A DNA stretch of 64,000 bases, taken from NCBI GenBank assembly GCA_000708835.1, contig DF237107.1:1-64000 (forward strand). Reading direction: 5' to 3'. The stretch comes from Klebsormidium nitens. Taxonomy: Eukaryota; Streptophyta; Klebsormidiophyceae; Klebsormidiales; Klebsormidiaceae. The position numbers were made by a program, and so were the translations under genes. Below the pieces are notes generated by a model, which worked only from the letters and a program-made list of their open reading frames with translations, was not told the origin of the DNA and did no database searches. Below, in pieces: positions 10,931 through 21,985 of the stretch. Position 1 is the stretch's first letter. Every line of letters starts with the position of its first letter.

Positions 10931-12591
10931 ACGACTAACCCTGGGTTTGATGTGGAACGTGGGTCATGAGTATACTTACTGCACCGCATTCGGTGAGGGA
11001 TTTGTTGGGCTTTAATAAGCCGATTGATCTGGGCTCCAAGCTGGAGGATCCTGCCATAGAATTTGGCGGCAAGTTATACTTTATGGACATTCCTAGTTGC
11101 TAAGCTGTCGTTAGATGTATCTCAGTCGTGTTTGGAGCATTTAAAAAATAAGGCAAGTGTACAGCTCGTGCACAAATTTGGAGAAAGAATGGGAAAAAAG
11201 AAGGAGTATGACTTGTCGTTTCCATGCAAAGATGGGCAATTGCCCGTCTGTTCTTGTTGTGCTGCCTTTCAATGATAAATCGACCGTGTGCAGTGGTTGA
11301 TCTATGAGTGTCGTATGCCGCAAGCTGATCAGGGGTTAGGCGATTCTTCCAGCTGAGACAATGCCTCTGGCAGCTCGCACGCCGCCTGGTCGGATCGCCC
11401 CGGGACATGCCAGACCAAAGAATGTACTGAAATCAGCTAGCTCGAAATCTGCACATCAGGTGTGAGTTTCGAATTGGTTATGCAATGCATATGGCAGCAG
11501 TAAAGCCGAAACAGGGGCCGCGCCTAAAATTGCGCATGCGTGGCAGCTTGCAGCAACCCGCGCTTTGTCAAATTGCTGTATGGCCATACGTGTATATATA
11601 TCTAGCTATCGCGTGAGACATAATGAGATCTAAGTACACGTCATACGCGTACGCCATGTCCAACGCAGTTGCACTGCATGCACCAAGTTGCGCACCCGAT
11701 TCTTGGTCGGACGCAGCTTGACACCAATCATTGTTCCGACTGCTGAATATACCCCATGAAGTCACGTCCTCACGTATATAGCCCATGAGCTCTAAGCTGC
11801 ACTTGGAAAAAAGAGGAGCTAGCAGCCGGGTTCCCGATGCCCCGGCCTGCTAAATTTCTCGTCAACTCCGACAGCTCAGTGTGACCTTTGAATCGCGAAC
11901 CCAGTACCGTCACCGTGCAGTCGTTGATCATCGATGCAATTTCAGCCCCAAGCCTTTCATTGTACCGTCGGGCTAATTATCAAAACTTAGAGAACATGCA
12001 CAATTGCTGGCCGGAGTATAACGTCTCTCCAATGCACCGGTGACCGTCGGACATGTATGATCTCGAAAGATTACATTGTGCTTTGCAAATTCATAACGGC
12101 AGCCACCGCCCTTTCAAAAACAAAACACTCGCCCTTTCCAGAAGTTCAATATGTGTGGATCATGTCGAGGCTCTTTGAGCGCTTAAGTTTGACAGCTCTC
12201 AGAGCCCCTCTTTACCGTAATCGCGTATACTAAAGACTGCGCTCAGAATGTTGATCAGAAATACGTCGGTAACGACGAAATATTGTGGACTTTTAAACGT
12301 TTCGCTGACAAGGCCGGCATATATAGCGCGACGGTTTCGCTTTATGTCTGGTCGAGGCTGTGCTTCTGTACAATTATCTTGCTTGGCATGCCTATAAATA
12401 GGAGGTTCGTGCTGCTTAGATTGACAGCGCCCCAGCAAATCTTGGGCGCCAAAACAATTCGATCACTGGGACCACTTCTCCCACGATGCCGTATTCAATT
12501 ACCTTGCTATCTATAAGCTCCAAAACTGTGTCAGGAGCTCGACATCGAAATAATAACCTATAGCGGACGTACCTATAGCGCCCGTTAAACC
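10931..12591. other. Convergent intergenic region, no gene seen
   Basis: The region lies between the 3' ends of the DUF1838-like gene and HPR. It has only short frames without recognisable domains or conserved splice patterns. No tRNA, rRNA or transposon ends were recognised. Confidence 0.4.
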
Positions 12592-15500
12592 TTACTTGGC
12601 GGAGCCGTTAACAGTACCCATCACCGCCAAGCCTAGTTCTTTTGCGTTGACGATGCTAGGGCAGGCCTGGGGCAGGCTCGATGCCGTTTCGTCCAGAAAC
12701 GGCATCACGTCGTCGTGGTGGGGCCAGACGGGAAAGCCCTGAAGCGCGCCCTGCATTTCAGGGGACGATACGTCTCTATGCTGTTTCTTTCACGTCAAAA
12801 AGTTCTCACTTGTAGTCCCCGTTATTCGCATTCGTAAGTATCCAAGAAAGAAAGGACATTCCTTTTCCGAGGGTCTTTTCAACTACTGAAACTTAAGCTT
12901 TGACCTTGACAGACATTTGGTATGACGGACTGGTAGCTTTAAGTGCGGGGCTTAGGAGCCTAGTAAGTGGGGCCTGAATAGACGATTGGGAGCCCATCAG
13001 ATTGGGGAGATAGAGCAAACGAAGTCAAAGAAGAAAACAATCCTCGTATCATTGTCCTAGCTGGAACTCGTCGGGGTACCTTCGACATCAACAGAGTCTA
13101 AGAACACTTTCAAATGAGAATCAAAATGAATCTATCTACCTCTGTGGAAGGAGCCAGAGACAATGCTATCGCAAGATGCTGGAGGGCATCTTTCACGCGT
13201 TTTGGAAGTTGCAATCGCAGACCAACGCGTCCCGCTCGCTTTTCGTTGACTTGTGCCATTTTTTCAGCGCATAAGACCCTTTGACTTTCTTCTAATCCTA
13301 TTCGAGCGGCCGGAAATATTCTCCTCCATAGCCAAAGGTAAATGCTACCCGTGACAGCTGTTTTGAGATGAACATAAGAGGAGTAGTGGTGGCTGGAGTC
13401 CGATTGGCGCGTAAGTTTGATGCCAGAAAAGTAGTCTCTCATCGGCAGCTCACCGCGACGTTGCAGGCTGCCAGCGTGGCCATTCCCGCGCGTGTGAACA
13501 TAAGCGCGGAGGCGATATGGGGAACGACGATCGCGTTTGCGAGGCTCTCCAAGCCCGGCTGCATCTTGGGCTCCTCCTGCGCCGGGTTCAGAACATGGTT
13601 AGGGACTTGTTCGTAATTGTGACTGCATTACGTTTTTGGAGAACTCATGTGTCGTACAATCCCTTTCCTAGGAGGATTTGTCGTGGTACCGCAGATGAAT
13701 CGGCCACGCTTTTTGAGTTTGGCTGCATCTTCATATTTCCAAAAAGACGATGGGTAGCCATCTGTTGAGCTCGGGTCAACGGGCTGACGCGCTGAAGCAA
13801 AGCGGGTTAAGTTTGATTGTCCGGAACCTCGACCACGTTTGCAGAGCTCCCCAGCCGGGCTGCATCTTGGGCCTTTTCTGAACCGGATTGAGATTACAAT
13901 GAAGATCTGATTTGACATGATGTGATTTGACATGAGCTGTCACACAAGAACTCAGGTTATCAAGAGGGGTTATCACGGGAACCGCAAACCGCGTGCGCAG
14001 AAGTATCCAGAGCAACCTGCACCTTCTCTCCTCCTGCGCCGGGGTGGTTACGATCAGGTTCACGTCGCAGGCCAGGTTTAAGCTTGGAAACAAAGACAGC
14101 TGCTGGGCTCAAACTGGCCTTCAAGAACATTTGAGACCAAAACAGCCTAAACGGCTAATGCTTTTAAGATCGAAAAAGCCTCAGCAACGATCGCTGAACG
14201 GGAATCATTTGTTTAGTGCGCATATCCCTGCGCGCAACTGCAAAACGATATGCGCCCACCTCGAAGACGTCCAGGCCCGCGTGGAAGAGCGGGTTCGCTT
14301 TGAGGTGCTCCACCAAGGCCGACTCGTCGATGACTGGCCCCCGGCTGATATTGATTAGGATGGCGTCCTGCAGCGGCGATTAGGGAGGGAAGCTTAGAGG
14401 TTCGCGGAGATGGACCCGTTGGCACGAACTCTTCGTGTAAGCCCTCCGGTTGTGAGTCGCCACGTGGGTCGAAAATAGAGCGATCTGAAACACCAGAACT
14501 TCCCTTCAGTATTCCGAACTGCCGATCGGGACAGCTAGAATTCGCTTGAACTTTATGCAAGTGTGAAACGGGAACAAAGAAGAAGCTCGGGACGAGTGAA
14601 CAGAGAAAAGACTGCAAAAATGCCGAGGCCTCAAACTGCCCACCTTCTTCATCAGTTCGAGCCGCTCCATGTTGATCAGGTGGCGCGTCGAGTCGTCCAG
14701 TATCACGTGCAGGCTGATGACGTCAGCCTGCGTCAGCACCTCCTCGACGGAGCCCGCCCGGGTGCACGTCAGCGGCGCCTCGCCTAGACTCTCCAGAAAA
14801 CTGCTGTAGACTGCGGCGAATAAGAAGTAGCCGTTAGTTTTCCTGTCTGCAAGAGTGTAAAGCAGCCGTAGGTATACATATGGACCGAATTTGCAATATT
14901 CAAGCCGAGTTTGTAAGTCTGCCCTGTTTTGAAGCCTATTACGTAAACCTTTCCCAGTTTTTAAAACAGCCAAAAGAGTGAAAACAGCGCAGATGAGGCA
15001 AAACAACTCAAATTTTCAACAGGGCAAGAAAGTTTTTTGAAAACGCAGATTTGAGGAAGGCAAGAGAGCCAGTTTTAATTTTGAAAATCCCACTTGAATG
15101 TTGAGGGGAATAGTCACTGATTGTCGTTTTCTCCTAGGAGAGCTACAGTGCATCAGAAAAGCAAAGACCTGAGCTTGGAGCCCCTACCAATGATCTTCAC
15201 TTTTAAAGATTCTGTAGAGAACGAATCGACAATTCTTTGGCAACCACGTCGTTTGTATTGGTTCGGATTTTTTGCTCTACGATTGTCTCTGAACTGCTAA
15301 AGCAACCCAAGTCCATTTACCTTCTCCGGGATCCGGCATTTTAAGGTTGCACACTAGAAGGCGGATAGGAGTGGCAGACTCGACATTTCCGGAAAGAGTT
15401 GATTGGTTCCTTCGCGGATTGGAGTAGTCGATTATGCCTTCCAAAAAACGAGCTCAAGCTCAATCTGATCACAGTTGCAAGGATTGAACATCGCTGCCGG

Positions 15501-18500
15501 TTTACATCTGACCTGCAGTGAATGACTCCAGCTTCTTCGCTTGGTAAAGGTCGTAGTACATAACATTCATTTTGTGCCCCTCCATCTGCAAGCGAGACGA
15601 GAGAAATTGAAGCCAGAAAGCGTTTACAGATCCACTTCAGAAAAAGAATGCCCGTCCCGCGCATCCTTGGATCTGAACTACTTACCAATCATCATCGGCT
15701 GCGTAGTAAGAATCGGCGTCAGAGGTTCATGGAAAACTTACAAGAATCGTGTCGAAAACCTCGATCATAGATCACCCAGAAGCAGACCAGGCTCTCATAG
15801 ACATTCTCAGAAACGACGGCGTAAATGAAGACATACATTCCTTCCTAAATCGTCTCAATTTACAGAGGAATCTGCGCCAAACAAAGTCAAAGCTGGCAGC
15901 CTGAGAAGACCCTCGAACATACATATACTGTATACTGCAGGTACCACGAAAACATGCACACGTGTCAAAATGGGACTCGATTCTAGAGGGGCACGTTCTG
16001 ACCATGTGTCTCAGTTCCTTTGAACTTCAAGCTACTTGAATGATAAGAACGTACGTTCTACCTGGCAGAAACAAAACCAGACTCCCAATCCAGACATTCA
16101 TGCAAACCGCACCCAAACCCAGTCTAACCCCTACCTAATCCTCCCCGTCCACTTGGCTTGACCATGTTATTCACATGGCTCCTATCTACCTAAAATGAAG
16201 ATTTGGGATCTGACCATCATCCGCGCATAAGCGGTGCCGATCCTGCCCGCGCCAAGAATGCCGAGCGTCCGGCCCTTGAGCGGGTTCCCGATGAATCGCG
16301 TCGGCAGCCAGCCGTCGTATTTCCCGTCGCGCATGAAATGGTCCGCCTCCACCACGCGCCGCGCAGTCGCCAGCGTCAGGGCGACCGCCAGCTCCGCTGT
16401 CGTCTCAGATGCAATGCCCTGTATAGGGGGGGGGGCAAATAAGACTTTCGTTTGGGCAGTGGGGTTAGCGCACGAAAGACGAAGGGGTGTCGCCAGCGTC
16501 AGCGCGACCGCCAGGTCGGCTGCGGTCTCGAATGCGATGTCCTGTTTGGGGGGGAAGAAAGAGTGCGGTTTTTGGGGGGAGAAAAGAAGTGGGCACTTCC
16601 GGGGGGGTGGAAACAAGTAGGTTGAAGTTTTTTGTGAGGGAGAACGGGGGGAACACGCGGCGCGGTGGATCGTGGGGAAAGAAGACGTGGGTTACTGGGG
16701 AAGACCAAGGGTAGCAGTTGCCAGGCGTCAGGTCGGCCGCCAGCTCTGCGATGCTCAGTTTAGTGAGAGGAGAGGTGGGTTGTTTTGGGGGAGGTGAAAA
16801 GAAGTCGGCCTTTCTTGGGGAGGAGAGGTATGGTGAGCATCAGCAGAAAAAGATGAATCCTAAGTGCAGACGGAGAGACTTTCATGGGAAGGCACGTCTG
16901 ACGTTGTGGCTGCCAAGCCCACGTCGTGTTGGGACTCTCGTTAGCCATGTCGAGAGTTTTATTTGAAAGCGACGCAGAAAGCTCGAAAGCCAAAGAAAAA
17001 GAGTGTATCGATGTAGGCAGACTTGCAAGTCAAGCTCAAAAAAGCGAAGCAGGATCTGTGAATTGAGCAATGAAAAAAGGGCAGGCTATGGGTGAGGCCC
17101 CAAAAAACGACCGGCAGCTCACGGGAGTGTTTCCGACGGGGATTCCGTATCTAGTTGCCGCCGCTAGGTCCACGTTGTTGAAGCCGTCGGCCATGTTGCT
17201 ATACGCACGCCCGCCGGCCCTTCTGAGCGCCGCAAAGAGCTCCCCACTCCAGTCCTCCGTCAGCTGCCCGATTGCGCCGTCGCAACGGTCTCCGATCAGA
17301 GCCGTGATGTCAGCGGGGCTCAGGATGGTTTTGGGGGCGGTGCAGATCTGCGCAGATAATCGGTATTGGGTCATCCTTCTGTTTACGATTGTCTATGAGA
17401 TTCGTAATGTGAGATCCAAACAATTGGAAAGAAATGCCGTCCGGTTTCAACGTGGAATGGTCAGTAAGAGCAACTTTGTTCTGGGAACTCGTTTCTCCCA
17501 TGCCAATATGGGAGAGCGGGGGTGTAGCCAGCTTCGTGCACATTCGGGAAGGAGGCCCCCCGCTAATGATGACGTCAGCATAGGGCGGCACTTCTGTTGG
17601 CGAGGCCTTGGGGAGGTCGTGAGGAGACACCAACGCCAAGCTTCTTCAGCTTCGTGTCCAAAGCCAGGGGGCTGTTTCAGACGGGTAGTTCGGGGGGGTA
17701 TTTTAGAGGGGTGGTTCGGGGAAGTAATTCAGAGAGGTGGATCAGAGGTTTACTTCAGGGCTGATCAAGTATGACAGCGCTTAAGTCGACAGGCATCTTG
17801 GGCAAGAACACAAGCCAGATGCTTTCAAGCTGGCACAGAGTCCGCTCGTAAATCCGCCGACGTAGATTTGAGATTTTTTGACACGACCTATAGACTCAGA
17901 AGGAATGAAAGTCTTCTTGAGAAAGGGGAGATCTGATGCTGTCACAAGCAGAGTAATCAACGATTGGTCACAATGATTTCGGCTGCTCTCTTCTAAGGCT
18001 GAAGCTTACAGAAGCGCAAAGCTCAACTCAGTGCTTTTCACCAGGAAGAGATTTGTACTCTGCAGTACTCCGTAGCTTACCTCCAGTCGACAACGAGCAG
18101 ATTCACACGCAAAGAGACATATGAACATATGTAGAGAATCTATCCTCATCATATGCCATCTTGGTTTGAGAATCATTTCTCACAGGTTACGTCCATCCAA
18201 CACCGCCCAGATCTTACACCCGAAAGCTATCTCAAAGATCACAGACCCTTGACCACTGTATGCGCAGAATTCCTTTCCAGCTTGCACTCATTTCAGACTT
18301 GACACTCGCCTCCACACGACAGTCTGCTTCCACCAGTGCGTCGATCCATCTGGTGCCAGGCAGCGGTTTGGTGGAGATCACCCTGAAGCGACCCGTGGGG
18401 TTTTGCACTAGAACAGGGAGGGGCGTGAGGCCGTTGCTGCGCTGAGTCGGAGGGGGCAGAAGGGGATCCCCTTGAGGGGGCATCGTCTTGGGAGTAGGCC

Positions 18501-18522
18501 TGGAAAGTAGAAGACGGTGCAA
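12592..18522 (-). CDS. HPR1: Hydroxypyruvate reductase (D-2-hydroxyacid dehydrogenase, HPR1 type)
   Basis: The enzyme reduces hydroxypyruvate to D-glycerate with NADH in photorespiration. I model eight exons: 18522 (or 18483)-18310, 17347-17123, 16418-16215, 15585-15513, 14810-14644, 14367-14260, 13576-13454 and 12750-12592. From the Met at 18483 this gives 410 residues, close to the 386 of Arabidopsis HPR1, and every phase matches. Visible features are NPTGRFRVISTKPLPGTRW, the NAD-binding GAGRIG (about residues 189-194), ISRGPVIDE with the substrate Arg (about 290), DVFEEEPKM with the catalytic Glu, and VVPHIAS with the catalytic His (about 337). Intron 1 has a GC donor (GAG|GCGAGT). The C-terminus is NGSAK rather than SKL, so a classical peroxisomal signal is missing. 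Introns carry decayed copies of exons 3 and 7. The exact first Met is uncertain. Confidence 0.95.
13819..14055 (-). repeat. Two decayed copies of HPR exon 7 in intron 6
   Basis: The segment around the 5' half and acceptor of exon 7 (about 13519-13594) recurs at about 13819-13895 and again, more weakly, at about 13979-14055. All share the plus-strand order GGAAC, CGTTTGC or CGTGCGC, a GGCTGCATCTTGGGC-like block, then TCCTGCGCCGGG or its decay. Both copies carry stops or lost frames, so they are exon relics on the same strand as the gene. Confidence 0.7.
16470..16762 (-). repeat. Two decayed copies of HPR exon 3 in intron 2
   Basis: The 5' part of exon 3, encoding SETTAELAVALTLATARR (about 16365-16418), recurs at about 16481-16545, encoding FETAADLAVALTLATPLR. 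A weaker third copy is at about 16715-16760 (IAELAADLTPG). The first relic is still open, lies in frame with the real exon, and even keeps an acceptor-like CAG in front. The second relic is degenerate. Confidence 0.8.
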
Positions 18523-21500
18523 CGCTATCAGGCGTGATTGGTTGGACTACATCTCAAGAAGGGAGGACTCGCTTTGGGGGGGCATGAAGTCGGGGGGACA
18601 TGAACTTGGGAGTAGGCCTGGGAGACAGAGACCGTGGGTCAATAACCGGCGAGTAGGAATCTAGATGGGAGGGCTTGCATTTGGGACACGATTATGAGAA
18701 GGAGCAGACTGTCTGAATCATAGCCTTTCTATGAAGCAGATTGGATGGATAACTTTTGGCATTGTGGGCGGACTTGATTGTGGTCAGGGAGTGAGGGGCC
18801 TAACCTAGGCCAGCTCACTTATCAGATTGTCCTTCTATACACTCCTTTCGCTGTCAAAACGTATCCACAGGCAAGCAACCTTATGATCAGCTCATCCAAT
18901 GATTATTTTAGATTCTTCCCGGGCAAGACGTTGGACTCTTCACACTCAAACAGTTCACCGAATCTCCTGTGCAGCGAACTTAAACCATCCTGATGTGCTG
19001 AAGGTGGTTTCTGATCTAAGTTATTAGAGGACAGGTTATTAGACGGGCAAGGACTTGCTCTTGCTCTTGTCAACATAGACGGTGTATTGATGCGATCTAC
19101 AATAAGGGATTCAGCAGCGTTGCACCTAACTCAAAAGTTGGTCAATGACACGTGATATCCAAACGATCCAGGTTTAGACGGGGGAGTCCAAACGTGCTAC
19201 ATTCCAGACCACCCCTGTTTCAAACCACATCTGGTTTTAGGCAGTGGTATAAGACAAACCGACTCCCTAAATGGCCTACCAAACCTACTGCTTCTCTTCC
19301 AGCTCACCGGGGTACAGTATTGGTAGATCCGCGTGTTGGTGACGTGAAAGCACCTCCGGTGATGGTTGCGTGAGCTCGGCAGAGCTGAACGGCGTGGGAC
19401 ATCTCCAAGCGAGCTGGAAGAAAGCGCGAAGGTCACGAGTCCGCGTTTTCGGGGGATTGATATTGCGCTGGCAGCAAAGTCCTTACGCCCCCGATCAGCT
19501 TAGAAGAGATGGCGACAGGGGTCTCCAAAGCGGCTGCTGGTGCTGAACAGTTTGAGGTGCGTGTTCGTGGATCTGCGTATTGCTCAAAAATTGAATATCG
19601 CGTTTGCTGCACGCTTTTCCTTGGGGAGCTCCTTGAAACGCTGGGCGGGTCGCCGTTGACTAGTACTCACAAACTTCAGCTGTTATATTATTCTGGATGA
19701 AAGTTTGGGCGAGCTTAGCCTTCTCGCCGAGGTGTTCCAAGGCACGGCGCCTTTGCCAGAGTTCGGCCCTAGCGCAATCTGCATCCGGCTGACAAAGGAT
19801 AAGTACTCACGACTGCTGCATGCGCGGCGACTCGATCATGGCTCCTGGGAGTGTGCCCACACACTTTCCATGAAGTCCTTGACACTGCTCCTGATATCCG
19901 CCTGACTCCCAGCTAGGGCTAACTGGGGCCTGGATTCCATGACCGTCCTCATAACTCATGCAGTCATTTCAAGTTTTGTTCTAGTCGCTGTGTCAGCGGG
20001 TCCCCACGAGCGGGCACCGGAGTGTCAACGCGATCACATGATGCAACGCCGCATGTGCGCCACGGCAGGCCTGGTGAAGAGGAATATCGTTACTAGACCT
20101 CATCTCCACTAGCATTTAACAGGTGTTGCAAACGATTCATGTAGGTGGTATATAGCTGGTGGTCAGAGAACCTACTGTACAGAAGGGTGTTGATCCAGCG
20201 AACCAGCGCCACCATTACGCAGCTGCTCTGGTTACGGTACAGAAATTCCTGATGAGTACCGTTCATCGGAGGAATCTGTCAGGTCGCATGATTGAACAAG
20301 CGCGTAATAATGTGAGCTAGGCTGTGTCACCATGCATGTGCGAGCAGAGTTTGAACTTCTGCCTGGGAACTGCAGAGCAAACATTGTGTCACTGCAGCCT
20401 CAGTGCAGCCATTCCGTTCACGGGTGCGCACTGCGTTCTAGAGCTGCAAAATGTCCGTACTGCCTTACGTAGTAAGTACGCGCCGAGCGCGGGACTGCCG
20501 ACATCCGTACACCAGTTAGTACAAGTATATGACGCCACGCTGACGGTACGTACCGCGCAGTACTTCATACTATGAGATGCTCGCGTCGGCCGCGAACTTC
20601 GTGCAGGAATCACCCGGCGAGTTAGACGGTACACTGACAGGCGCAGCAGCCAGTGGCTCAGTTTTGCTGGTTTCCTAATTCCCCTCTAGTCTCGACTGGT
20701 TGGTTGAAGTACCTAGGTACGTAGATAGGTACGTCGGACGCTTGACTACGGTACCACTTCGAGTCGACGCCGCGCCGGCCCCAGTGACTTGGTCCACTTT
20801 GGACGTACGTAGTCTGATACTCGTCATTGTTCTGATCGGTTTCTGCGAGACACAACGACGTTGCATTCAGGGCGTTGCAAGTGTTGCGTGAGCGTTGCTG
20901 CATCAGTCATGATATCTTGCAAGGTTCTTTCAACGTCAAAGAGCTGAAGTGTGTGCGCTTTCAAAGGACAAGTCGCGTTGTTGGAGCTTCACTTAGCATC
21001 ATTGCACAAAAAAAGGTAATTTACACACAGCCCCGCCCCTATTTGCTCCACCTGGCCCAGGCCGGAGCCCTGCGCGTTTGGCCGCCCATTCTGTACTTAC
21101 AACGACGAGATGACATACCTATACTGCTCAATTGCAGCTTTCCGCTTACAGCACACAATTCTCAAGCTACGATGCTTATAGCTTGTACAACTTGCGAAGC
21201 TGGCGTTCTCTGCAACATGCTGGCGGTAGAATGACCGACGGGGATGCCGCTGATTTGCTTCGGCATTCGACTGTCAACCAGTCAACTCCTTAACCAACGG
21301 GCGCTGAGCTCCCGCCGAGCGGGTCAATTGGCGCGATCAACAAGCTGGTACTGTCTTTGAGTCTTCACACGCCATCCATTTATTGAACTTCGCTGGTACT
21401 AACTTAAGGTTTACAGTCCTTCCTCCCAGTAATCAAAGACTGTGGCTAGGACCGGCTTGCGACCGGTCTGGGCCGAACTACTGAAACCTGATGGAACATG

Positions 21501-21985
21501 CAGTATCCAATAATGCATATAAACTGGCATCACGGTTGAAGTCATTCTTAGCATCAAACCAGCTGGGGTTATGTACGATTCTAGTTCATGTCTAGATTTC
21601 AAGAAGTCAACACAAAGGTTGAGCGGTGTCCCGAGTCTTGGTGCCGTTCTTGGCAGTCGACCTTGAGAACTCGCTACTAGCACGGAGCTAGCAAAAAATT
21701 TAGGTTTGGTTGTAACTTCGAACCGGCGAATGCGGCCACTCAGGGCAGTGTGATGCAAACACCGGGTGGCATTGGAGTCTCAATCGGTGAGAATGCAACC
21801 GTAGAGACGAACCCCAGTCACGGAAGCTGCGGTTTTCAAGAACGGTCATGATATGCAAACAGGCTCGAAGCCGACGACCTAAATACCGGTAAGAAGTATC
21901 AAATGCATGGAGACTTCCTTGTCTTTTGCAGCCCCGCCGCTTGAAAATTACTTCCGCGAATTCGGCATCTATTCTGTAACCGCTT
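18523..21985. other. 3.5-kb gap with no recognisable gene
   Basis: Several frames of 60-120 codons exist, for example near 19152-19373, 19509-19700, 20324-20575 and 20875-21234. None shows a domain I recognise or a convincing exon chain. The part nearest 18523 should hold the HPR promoter and leader. Around 20455-20570 and 20700-20760 the sequence is rich in GTAC words. A lineage-specific gene cannot be excluded. Confidence 0.4.

Noticed and set aside
19612-19665. Plus-strand frame ELLETLGGSPLTST resembling HPR exon 5 (FLESLGEAPLTCT), inverted and 5 kb away
   Set aside because: Only about 13 codons match and the similarity does not extend into either flank; chance or a very old fragment cannot be told apart by eye.
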